From NCBI GenBank assembly GCA_030621685.1, contig JAUXHF010000126.1, forward strand, positions 1 to 6,091: a stretch of DNA of 6,091 bases, in the 5' to 3' direction. The notes below the pieces were generated by a model that was given only the letters and a program-made list of their open reading frames with translations, did no database searches and was not told the origin of the DNA. Origin of the DNA: Spirochaetota bacterium (lineage in GTDB: Bacteria; Spirochaetota; UBA12135; COTS27). Made by a program: the position numbers and the translations under genes. Shown here in pieces: positions 1 to 6,091 of the stretch; the stretch's first letter is position 1; each line of letters begins with the position of its first letter.

Positions 1-1224
1 CTTACGGCCTTCATGCCTTGGGAAGGCTATAATTTTGAAGATGCCATCGTCATGAGCGAGGAGCTTTTGAAGGAAGACGTCTATACTTCTATTCATATAG
101 AGGTGTTTGAAGTTGAAGCTAGAGAAACAAAGCTTGGCGATGAACGCATCACTCGTGATATTCCCAATATTTCTGAAGAAGACTATAAAGAACTTGATGA
201 AAATGGAATTATTACGGTGGGGACTAAGGTTAAGCCGGGAAATATTCTTGTGGGGAAACTTGCCCCGAAAAGCCAAAACGAGGTTACTCCTGAATTTAGG
301 CTTCTCTATTCGATTTTCGGTGAGAAGGTTCGTGATGTTAAAGATTCATCTTTGCGTGTGCCACATGGCACCGAGGGGACGATTATCAGTGTTCGGCGCT
401 ACACCTCTGAAAACCGCGGAGATCTTAGGCCGGGCGTCATTGAAAAAGTGAAAGTTTTTTTAGCGAAAAAAGGAAGGCTTCGTGAAGGTGATAAGTTTGC
501 TGGTCGCCATGGAAACAAGGGGATAGTCGCTCGCATTATTCCGCAAGAAGACATGCCTTTTCTAGAAGATGGCAGGCCGGTGCAGTTAGTGCTTAATCCT
601 TTAGGCGTGCCTTCAAGGATGAACATTGGTCAGGTCATGGAAACTGTACTGGGCATGGCCGGATTGAAAGCTGGCGTGAAATTTGCAACGCCTGTTTTCA
701 ATAGCATTGGATACGATAAAATAAAAAGCATATTGGAAGATGTGGGCCTTCCCAAGGACGGGAAATATACTTTATACGATGGTCGCACAGGCGAGGCTTT
801 TAAAAATAGAGTTACCGTAGGTCTTATGTATTATCTGAAGCTGGCACATCTTGCCGATGAGAAAATACATGCTCGTTCAACTGGCCCCTATTCTTTGGTG
901 ACGCAGCAGCCTTTGGGTGGAAAAGCCTATTTCGGCGGACAAAGAGTAGGTGAGATGGAAGTATGGGCGGTGCAGGCCTATGGAGCAGCTAACATTTTGC
1001 AAGAATTTGTTACTGTGAAATCCGATGCCATTGAAGGACGAACACGGATATACGAAGGTATTGTTCGTGGGAATTATGTTTCGGCTCCAGACATCCCAGA
1101 ATCGTTTAACGTACTTGTCCGCGAGCTTCGTGGATTAGGTCTTAATATTGAAATGTTTGATGAAGAAGATAACATTGTAAATGCTGTTTTGAAGAAAAAA
1201 CAGGAAGACACGCATCTTGTCTAA
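1..1224 (+). CDS. rpoB: RNA polymerase beta subunit, C-terminal part (5' end outside window)
   Basis: RpoB forms one side of the RNA polymerase active-site cleft. The frame is open from base 1 and the gene starts upstream; 407 codons are visible, about the last third of a usual 1150-1350 residue protein. Seen in order: the FMPWEGYNFEDAI motif (acidic pair at 37-42, matching E. coli E813/D814 from memory), DVKDSSLRVPHGTEG, then GDKFAGRHGNKG at about 490-522 with the two catalytic-centre lysines (493-495 and 517-519), NPLGVPSRMNIGQ, LYDGRTGE, HARSTGPYSLVTQQPLGGK, FGGQRVGEMEVWA, and the C-terminal clamp segment ESFNVLVRELRGLGLNIEM. The roughly 100-residue SI2 insertion of E. coli is absent: only about 25 residues separate LRVPHGTEG from the KVFLAKKG strand. 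The tail is short and charged (KKKQEDTHLV). The rifampicin-binding region lies upstream of the window. The stop codon sits inside a 25-bp tandem duplication. rpoC follows 98 bp downstream, the standard order. Identification is certain; only the gene's start is unseen. Confidence 0.98.
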   Translation, partial: LTAFMPWEGYNFEDAIVMSEELLKEDVYTSIHIEVFEVEARETKLGDERITRDIPNISEEDYKELDENGIITVGTKVKPGNILVGKLAPKSQNEVTPEFRLLYSIFGEKVRDVKDSSLRVPHGTEGTIISVRRYTSENRGDLRPGVIEKVKVFLAKKGRLREGDKFAGRHGNKGIVARIIPQEDMPFLEDGRPVQLVLNPLGVPSRMNIGQVMETVLGMAGLKAGVKFATPVFNSIGYDKIKSILEDVGLPKDGKYTLYDGRTGEAFKNRVTVGLMYYLKLAHLADEKIHARSTGPYSLVTQQPLGGKAYFGGQRVGEMEVWAVQAYGAANILQEFVTVKSDAIEGRTRIYEGIVRGNYVSAPDIPESFNVLVRELRGLGLNIEMFDEEDNIVNAVLKKKQEDTHLV

Positions 1225-1256
1225 GTGGGAAGACACGCATCTTGTCTAAGTGGGAA
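1203..1256. repeat. 25-bp tandem duplication spanning the rpoB stop codon
   Basis: Two perfect copies lie at 1203-1227 and 1228-1252, and the match continues for four bases of a third copy (to 1256). The first copy contains the last codons of rpoB (encoding EDTHLV) and the TAA at 1222-1224. The second copy is untranslated and its TAA (1247-1249) is in another frame, because 25 is not a multiple of three. Each copy can fold AGACA with TGTCT across a 7-nt loop, and the TGTCT of copy 1 can instead pair with the AGACA of copy 2. The lack of any mismatch suggests a recent event. The duplication leaves the RpoB protein unchanged and lengthens the rpoB-rpoC gap. Confidence 0.97.
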
Positions 1257-1257
1257 A

Positions 1258-1276
1258 TTTGCTTGTTTGCTTGTTT
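1258..1276. repeat. 8-bp tandem repeat in the rpoB-rpoC spacer
   Basis: The unit GCTTGTTT occurs twice in a row (1261-1268 and 1269-1276), and three further bases upstream continue the 8-bp period. The second copy is followed by AAGC, giving a small GCTT-gttt-AAGC hairpin at 1269-1280. It directly follows the 25-bp duplication, so the spacer holds two independent short tandem repeats. No function can be assigned; it may only reflect replication slippage in neutral sequence. Confidence 0.85.
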
Positions 1277-1322
1277 AAGCAGCTAGTTTGAATAAAAATT
1301 TTTAGGTTCAGCACAAAAATAT

Positions 1323-4300
1323 ATGGAAGATATAAATCACAATTATTCAAAAATTCGTATAGGAATAGCCTCTCCAGAGGTAATACGTAGTTGGTCATAT
1401 GGCGAACTACAAAAACCCGAGACCATCAACTACCGCACTTTGCGTCCAGAGAAAGATGGCCTTTTTTGTGAGCGTATTTTTGGTACCACAAAGGACTGGG
1501 AATGTTTCTGTGGTCGTTTTAAGAGCATGCGATTTAAAGGCGTGGTTTGTAATGTTTGTAATGTTGAAGTTACCAACTCAAAGGTTCGTAGAGAGCGCAT
1601 GGGGCATATTGAACTGGCTTGTCCTGTGGTGCATATTTGGTTTTATGCTGCTGTGCCATCGCGCATAGGCTTGCTTTTAGATTTGAGTATTATTGCCTTA
1701 AAATCTATTATTTACTATGAAAAGTACATTGTAACAGACCCCGGTGATGTTCCCGATATTAAACGCCTAGACCTGCTGAAAGAAAAAGAATATTACGAGT
1801 TTCGAGAGAATTTTGGACAGCGATTTAAAGCTGGTATTGGCGCCGATGTCATTCAAGAAATGCTGCAAGAGCTGGATATAGAAAACGAAGCTAATATATT
1901 GCGCCGTAAAATTGCCGGCTCTCGTGCTTTTGATAGACGTCGCATTGTGCGGCTTTCCTTATTAGAAGACTTTCACAATTCTTTGAACAGGCCTGAATGG
2001 ATGGTGCTTAACGTTATCCCGGTTATTCCGCCAGAGCTTCGGCCTATGGTGCAGCTTGATAGCGGGCGTTTTGCCACTTCAGACCTCAATGATCTTTATC
2101 GCAGGACCATTAACAGAAATAATAGGCTGAACAAACTTATAGCGCTAAAGGCACCAGATATCATTGTAAAAAACGAAAAGCGTATGCTACAAGAATCTGT
2201 AGATGCGCTGTTTGATAACACTCGAAGACGCCGAGTGGTTCGGGGCGTGGGCAATCGTCCTTTGAAATCTCTTTCCGATACGCTTAAAGGCAAGCAAGGA
2301 CGCTTCCGCCAGAACCTGTTAGGAAAACGTGTAGATTACTCGGCACGCTCGGTCATTGTGGTAGGCCCAGAGCTTAAATTAAATGAATGTGGTATTCCAA
2401 GAAAAATAGCGATAGAGCTATTCAAGCCTTTCATTATGCGCCGTCTTATGAAGAAGAAGATTGTGTACAACATGAAAAGTGCCAAGCGACTTATCGAATC
2501 TGAAAGCTCAGAGGTTTGGGCAGTTTTAGATGAGGTAGTTTCTGGTCGTCTTGTGTTACTGAATCGCGCCCCTACGCTACATAGGCTTGGCATTCAGGCT
2601 TTCGAGCCTGTTCTTACGAATGAGAAAGCCATCCGCCTGCATCCCTTAATATGTGTGGCCTACAATGCAGACTTTGATGGCGACCAAATGGCCGTGCATT
2701 TGCCTTTAAGCCCAGAGGCACAAATTGAAGCATGGCTTCTTATGTTTGCGCCATTTAATATTTTTAATCCGGCAAATGGCGAACTCATTGTTACGCCTAC
2801 GCAAGATATTGTTCTTGGGATTTATGGTCTTACCTTATTACGCAAGAAGGTTAAAGGCGAAGGCATGCTCTTTCATTCTCGTGAAGATGTTATGAAGGCA
2901 TTGGGCGCCGAGAGGGTTGACATTCAAGCAGAAATTTTTATTAAAGATGAAGCTTTAGCTAAGGAAACAAGTTTTGATAGAGCTGATAAGCCTGCTAAGC
3001 GTTTTATCCCGACCTCTCCGGGTAGGATTTTGCTTTCCAGTGTCTTCCCCGAAGACTTTCCGCTTATTAATCAGGTGGTAGATGATGCAGCTTTAGCCCT
3101 GCTGATTAAGAGCGTTTATAAGAGAAATGGACACTATAGAACCTTCTTGCTTTTCGATAAAATAAAAGAGCTTGGCTTTCACTATTCTACGATTTTTGCC
3201 AATACGATTTCTTTAGAAGATATCATCATTCCCGATAAGAAATATTCCATCGTTAAGCAAACGGAAGGGGAAGTTTCTAAGAACAATAAGAGCTATCAAG
3301 ATGGGGTTATTAGTGAAGAAGAGCGATATCAGAAAAACATATCCTTATGGACGTCTGCTAACGATGAAATAACGCAGATTATGATGGAAGGCTTGAAGAA
3401 AAACCAAGACGGCCACAACTCCTTATATATTATGGCTGTTTCAGGAGCAAAAGGCAGTAAGCAACAAATCCGCCAATTGGCTGGCATGCGCGGGCTGATG
3501 GCCAGGCCATCGGGTGAGATCATTGACATGCCGATTAAATCAAACTTTAAAGAAGGGCTTCATGTCTTAGAATACTTCATATCCACGCATGGCGCTAGGA
3601 AGGGGCTATCGGATACGGCTTTAAAAACGGCGGATGCCGGCTATCTTACTAGAAAACTTGTAGATACGTCTCAGGACATGGTCATCATTGAAGACGACTG
3701 CGGCACCATTGCTGGAATCGAGATTTACCCAATTAAGTCGGGTGGAGAGATTATTGAAAAGCTTTCAGACAGAGTGGTAGGTCGTTTTACCGCCGATGAG
3801 ATCTTAAACCCTTATAATGGAGATATCATTCTTCAAGCGGATGAGATCATCAGCGAGCAGATGGCTATTCAAATTGATGAATACGATCTTGAAAAGGTGA
3901 AAATACGTACGGTGGTTACCTGCGAGACGGCCAACGGCTTATGCCGAAAATGTTATGGTATTAATTTAGCGACAGACCGCTATGTAGATATTGGTGAGGT
4001 GATAGGTATAATTGCCTCGCAATCGATTGGGCAGCCTGGCACACAGCTAACCATGCGTACTTTTCATATTGGTGGCACGGCTTCTTCAGAGATACGAGAT
4101 CCCAACTTTTCTGTACCCTTAGATAGTGTTATTTTGGATCTACCCGAGAATTTAGTTCGTGATAGTGAAGGAAAACTTATTGCGCCACGTCGTAGTTATT
4201 TAACTTTAGCGGGAATCATTGAGACTTTTGAAACGTCACTCTTAACAGAGATTCGCATCGAAAATGCTCAGCGTGTGAATTTAGATACCGTTATAGGACT

Positions 4301-5549
4301 TGACAAAAAAGGCCTAGAGCGTAAACCAACGAAACTAGGCTATGTGTATTTTTCTAAAGATAAAAAACAAATTTTTCATGTGGCTTCTCCGTATCAATCT
4401 ATTGTAGAGGTGGGGGCAAGTTTTGAAAAAGAAGAATTTGAGTTTATTAAAAAAAATGATGTTATTTATAGCTTTGACACGATAAAAGAACCTATTATTG
4501 CCGAGCTAAGTGGCGTGGTAAAATATAGCGATGTTTATCTTGGCAGAACGTTGCGTGAAGATGTTGATGAAATTACCGGAATAAGCGTAAAACGTATTAT
4601 CGCGCCTAAAGAAGAGTCTCTTCATCCCAAGCTTATTATCGTTCCCAAAGAAGGAGAACCCATCACTACAGAGATACCTCTTGGATGTACCATTCAAGTG
4701 GAAGAAGGTGAGGAGGTTATGCAAGGCACGGTTGTTTCCTCAAGAATACGATCTGTGCAGCAACGGACTACCGATATTACAGGGGGCCTGCCCCGTGTGG
4801 AGGAGATTTTCGAGGCTCGCATTCCTTCCGTATCGGCTATCTTAGCAGAAATAGATGGCGTTGTTGAACTGGGACCTGTGAAAAAAGGCAAGCGTATTGT
4901 TTTTGTGAATAATGCTGAGACTGGCTTAGTGGTGCGCCATGTGGTGCTGGCGGGAAATGCCCTTCTTGTTCGAACGGGCGATGCTGTTCGTGTTGGCGAT
5001 GCCATGAGTGAGGGCAGTATTAACCCCCATGATATTTTGCGAATTCGTGGTGAAGTTGAACTTTATCGTTTTGTGCTTAATAATATACAAGAGGTGTATA
5101 AACGTCAGGGTGTTAATATTAATGACAAACATATTGGTGTTATTGTTCGTCAAATGCTTCGGAAAATGGAAGTTATCGACCCGGGTGATTCTCCGTATAT
5201 TCGCGGGAATCTAGTTGATAAGTATAAGCTTTTAGCTATGAATAAGAGTGTATTAAAAGAAGGTGGACAGCCTGCTGTTGTTAGAAACATATTGTTAGGG
5301 CTTACGAAAGCCTCGCTAAACACAGAAAGCTTTATATCATCGGCTTCTTTTCAAGAGACTACTAAAGTCCTTACAAAAGCAGCTATTAAAAACTCTTATG
5401 ACTACCTGCAAGGCTTGAAAGAAAACGTTATTATTGGTAAGATGATACCCGGAGGTACGGGTAGAGAAGAGTATAAAGATATTGTGGTTTACAAAGAAAT
5501 TCCAGGAGATCTTGAGCATATTGGTGAATCCGAATCTAATTTTGATTAA
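1323..5549 (+). CDS. rpoC: RNA polymerase beta' subunit, complete
   Basis: RpoC carries the catalytic Mg-binding loop of RNA polymerase and most of the clamp that grips DNA. The 1408 residues match the family's usual length (E. coli 1407). Seen in order: zinc-binding domain with C61, C63, C76, C79; clamp helices that bind sigma at about 222-299 (NRPEWMVL to VDALFDN); rudder/switch region through VDYSARSVIVVGP (337 on); catalytic NADFDGD at 448-454 with D450, D452, D454; SGAKG near 707-711; bridge helix about 742-785; second zinc site C793, C867, C874, C877; first trigger-loop helix QPGTQLTMRTFHIGG from 904; a long SI3-type insertion from about 920 to 1147; DITGGLPRV from 1151; and the C-terminal SFQETTKVLT and GLKENVIIG motifs. 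ATG 1323 is the only plausible start: an in-frame stop lies at 1293-1295, no other start codon intervenes, and the conserved IGIASPE begins only about 13 residues in. No clear Shine-Dalgarno precedes it; the nearest purine-rich bases (TAGG, 1303-1306) are 16 nt away. Close resemblance to remembered spirochaete RpoC supports the taxon call. Confidence 0.99.
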   Translation: MEDINHNYSKIRIGIASPEVIRSWSYGELQKPETINYRTLRPEKDGLFCERIFGTTKDWECFCGRFKSMRFKGVVCNVCNVEVTNSKVRRERMGHIELACPVVHIWFYAAVPSRIGLLLDLSIIALKSIIYYEKYIVTDPGDVPDIKRLDLLKEKEYYEFRENFGQRFKAGIGADVIQEMLQELDIENEANILRRKIAGSRAFDRRRIVRLSLLEDFHNSLNRPEWMVLNVIPVIPPELRPMVQLDSGRFATSDLNDLYRRTINRNNRLNKLIALKAPDIIVKNEKRMLQESVDALFDNTRRRRVVRGVGNRPLKSLSDTLKGKQGRFRQNLLGKRVDYSARSVIVVGPELKLNECGIPRKIAIELFKPFIMRRLMKKKIVYNMKSAKRLIESESSEVWAVLDEVVSGRLVLLNRAPTLHRLGIQAFEPVLTNEKAIRLHPLICVAYNADFDGDQMAVHLPLSPEAQIEAWLLMFAPFNIFNPANGELIVTPTQDIVLGIYGLTLLRKKVKGEGMLFHSREDVMKALGAERVDIQAEIFIKDEALAKETSFDRADKPAKRFIPTSPGRILLSSVFPEDFPLINQVVDDAALALLIKSVYKRNGHYRTFLLFDKIKELGFHYSTIFANTISLEDIIIPDKKYSIVKQTEGEVSKNNKSYQDGVISEEERYQKNISLWTSANDEITQIMMEGLKKNQDGHNSLYIMAVSGAKGSKQQIRQLAGMRGLMARPSGEIIDMPIKSNFKEGLHVLEYFISTHGARKGLSDTALKTADAGYLTRKLVDTSQDMVIIEDDCGTIAGIEIYPIKSGGEIIEKLSDRVVGRFTADEILNPYNGDIILQADEIISEQMAIQIDEYDLEKVKIRTVVTCETANGLCRKCYGINLATDRYVDIGEVIGIIASQSIGQPGTQLTMRTFHIGGTASSEIRDPNFSVPLDSVILDLPENLVRDSEGKLIAPRRSYLTLAGIIETFETSLLTEIRIENAQRVNLDTVIGLDKKGLERKPTKLGYVYFSKDKKQIFHVASPYQSIVEVGASFEKEEFEFIKKNDVIYSFDTIKEPIIAELSGVVKYSDVYLGRTLREDVDEITGISVKRIIAPKEESLHPKLIIVPKEGEPITTEIPLGCTIQVEEGEEVMQGTVVSSRIRSVQQRTTDITGGLPRVEEIFEARIPSVSAILAEIDGVVELGPVKKGKRIVFVNNAETGLVVRHVVLAGNALLVRTGDAVRVGDAMSEGSINPHDILRIRGEVELYRFVLNNIQEVYKRQGVNINDKHIGVIVRQMLRKMEVIDPGDSPYIRGNLVDKYKLLAMNKSVLKEGGQPAVVRNILLGLTKASLNTESFISSASFQETTKVLTKAAIKNSYDYLQGLKENVIIGKMIPGGTGREEYKDIVVYKEIPGDLEHIGESESNFD

Positions 5550-5593
5550 ACTTTAGAGTATTGTGTAGTATGATGAGGTATAAAGTCTTTTTT
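5550..5593 (+). terminator. weak candidate intrinsic terminator after rpoC
   Basis: Directly after the rpoC stop, ACTTTA (5550-5555) can pair with TAAAGT (5581-5586), and a run of six T follows at 5588-5593. The position and the T-run suit a terminator. The stem, however, is only 6 bp, almost all A/T, and has a loop of about 25 nt, so its stability would be poor. It could be coincidence in AT-rich sequence. No better hairpin is visible between rpoC and the next gene. Confidence 0.22.
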
Positions 5594-5678
5594 ATAGGGT
5601 TTTTCCTTGATGGAACTGAAGGCTTGCTGGAAATTTATTAGTAAGACCAGATTTCCTAAATAGCTATGACATGTAAAT

Positions 5679-6091
5679 ATGGGCATCTCTAAGGCTGAAA
5701 AAAAAAACTATCTTGAGGTAATTGAGATGGAGTATAAAGCTCTCGAAGCGAAATGGGGTTATAGTTATAAAGTTTTGTTTGCTAAATTTCTTATTCGGCA
5801 AAGGGAAGTTATCAAAAAAAAAGAGAACTTAGAGACTTTCTTCCGAAGCGAAGTGGAAGCTGTAGATATTTTCAAGAAAAAACTCCACGAAAAAAACAAA
5901 GAAAGCGACCTTGATAGCTCTACAGAGCCAGAAGCATCCGCATCCCCCCCAAAAGAGCTAACTGAAAATTTTCATGAAAAATACCCAAAGGTGAAAATTC
6001 ATGATCATGCTACCATAGAGATTGAATACCTTTTGGGATGCATGATTTTGTTTCGCAGAGACTTTATTTCTTCTTTGGAATCTACGAAAGC
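5679..6091 (+). CDS. unrecognised Lys/Glu-rich protein, N-terminal part (3' end outside window)
   Basis: An open frame runs from ATG 5679 to the window edge without a stop (137 full codons plus two bases); an in-frame TGA at 5667-5669 closes it upstream. I do not recognise the family. Numbering from 5679, residues 1-78 are highly charged and look helical, possibly coiled coil (KALEAKWGYSYKVLFAKF, then RQREVIKKKENLE). Residues 79-92 form a Ser/Pro/Glu-rich linker (SSTEPEASASPP). Residues 93-137 look like a second mixed helical segment (IEIEYLLGCMILFRRDF). No signal peptide or convincing membrane helix is visible, so a cytoplasmic location is the default guess. The start is uncertain: ATG 5679 has no Shine-Dalgarno, while in-frame ATG 5727 (residue 17) is 8 nt after a GAGG. 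The helical character continues across both. A10, A9 and C7 runs lie in the coding frame. It follows rpoC on the same strand and could be co-transcribed with it, but the gap and unusual position for spirochaetes leave its relation to polymerase open. It is not rpsL. Confidence 0.75.
   Translation, partial: MGISKAEKKNYLEVIEMEYKALEAKWGYSYKVLFAKFLIRQREVIKKKENLETFFRSEVEAVDIFKKKLHEKNKESDLDSSTEPEASASPPKELTENFHEKYPKVKIHDHATIEIEYLLGCMILFRRDFISSLESTK
5698..5707. repeat. A10 homopolymer near the 5' end of the unknown gene
   Basis: Ten consecutive A residues span codons 7-10 counted from ATG 5679 (E-K-K-N). A change of one base here would frameshift translation from 5679 but leave translation from the internal ATG 5727 intact. 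Runs of this length can slip during replication or transcription. The sequence alone does not show that this one does. Confidence 0.9.
5713..5718 (+). promoter_or_regulatory. probable ribosome binding site for an internal start at 5727
   Basis: TTGAGG contains a GAGG core complementary to the usual 16S 3' end, with an 8-nt spacer to ATG 5727, which is in frame with ATG 5679. This is the best-placed Shine-Dalgarno-like site in the whole window, better than anything before rpoC or before 5679. It therefore favours 5727 as the true start, or as a second start. The caveat is that it lies inside a reading frame that also looks coding, where GAGG can occur by chance in a Glu codon. Confidence 0.4.
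5814..5822. repeat. A9 homopolymer within the unknown gene
   Basis: Nine consecutive A residues encode three lysines (residues 46-48 from ATG 5679). Unlike the A10 run, this lies downstream of both candidate starts, so slippage here would frameshift the protein whichever start is used. Confidence 0.9.
5944..5950. repeat. C7 homopolymer within the linker of the unknown gene
   Basis: Seven consecutive C residues encode the end of the Ser/Pro linker (S-P-P, residues 89-91 from ATG 5679). Such a C run stands out in this AT-leaning sequence, and it sits in a segment that looks like an unstructured linker between two helical parts. Confidence 0.85.

Noticed and set aside
107..451. 114-codon frame on the + strand inside rpoB, in another frame
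   Set aside because: Overlaps conserved RpoB motifs and shows no protein-like features of its own.
1..1224. Rifampicin-resistance determinants in rpoB
   Set aside because: The rifampicin-binding region lies upstream of the motif at base 1, outside the window, so nothing can be said.
1271..1298. Promoter-like TTGTTT and TAAAAA pair before rpoC
   Set aside because: Only about half of the consensus positions match in AT-rich sequence, with a 16-bp spacer; such pairs arise easily by chance and rpoBC are normally co-transcribed.
4694..5005. 103-codon frame on the - strand inside rpoC
   Set aside because: Lies wholly opposite strongly conserved RpoC coding sequence, has low-complexity Thr/Ser/Arg composition and matches no known protein; an antisense shadow.
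1323..5549. Possible intein, intron or frameshift in rpoC
   Set aside because: The frame is continuous, all catalytic and zinc motifs occur with normal spacing except the SI3 region, and no intein splice motifs are seen.
5570..5641. 23-codon frame starting ATG ATG AGG in the rpoC downstream gap
   Set aside because: Very short, no Shine-Dalgarno, overlaps the candidate terminator, and no recognisable composition; chance frame is more likely.
5634..5662. TTTATT and TAAATA at 17-bp spacing before the unknown gene
   Set aside because: Spacing is right but both boxes are poor matches; not enough to call a promoter.
5610..5663. 17-codon frame (MELKACWKFISKTRFPK) with AGGG about 10 nt upstream
   Set aside because: Could be imagined as a leader peptide, but there is no attenuator-like hairpin after it and no enrichment of one amino acid; too short to support.

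Overview
The window is a bacterial RNA polymerase locus, read entirely on the + strand. It holds the last third of rpoB (beta subunit, open at the left edge), a complete rpoC (beta' subunit, 1408 codons), and the first part of an unrecognised gene that runs off the right edge. I found no tRNA, rRNA, CRISPR, insertion sequence or convincing gene on the - strand.

Organism: the protein sequences point to a spirochaete (Spirochaetota), closest in style to Treponema/Spirochaeta and Leptospira relatives. The RpoC N-terminus (IGIASPEVIRSWSYGE, then FGTTKDWECFCG), the clamp-helix stretch starting RPEWMVLNVIPVIPPELRP, and the missing proteobacterial SI2 insertion in RpoB all fit that phylum as I remember its sequences. 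Base composition looks moderate, around the low 40s % GC by eye. Several near-invariant polymerase positions carry uncommon residues, which suggests a lineage some distance from the well-studied genera. No database search was possible, so the assignment is an inference.

Layout: rpoB ends at 1224. A 98-bp gap (1225-1322) carries most of a 25-bp tandem duplication that begins inside the last rpoB codons and copies the stop codon, followed by an 8-bp tandem repeat. rpoC spans 1323-5549 with a weak or absent Shine-Dalgarno. A gap of about 130-180 bp follows, holding a poor terminator-like hairpin. The last gene then begins at 5679 or, more in keeping with its ribosome binding site, at 5727. It is Lys/Glu-rich, contains A10, A9 and C7 homopolymer runs, and is not the ribosomal protein gene (rpsL) that usually follows rpoC in spirochaetes.

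Function: beta and beta' together form the catalytic cleft of RNA polymerase and are normally co-transcribed. Nothing here proves a new system. The points worth a second look are the stop-codon duplication, the replacement of the usual str-operon neighbour, the homopolymer-rich unknown gene, and the unusual residues in conserved RpoB/RpoC motifs.
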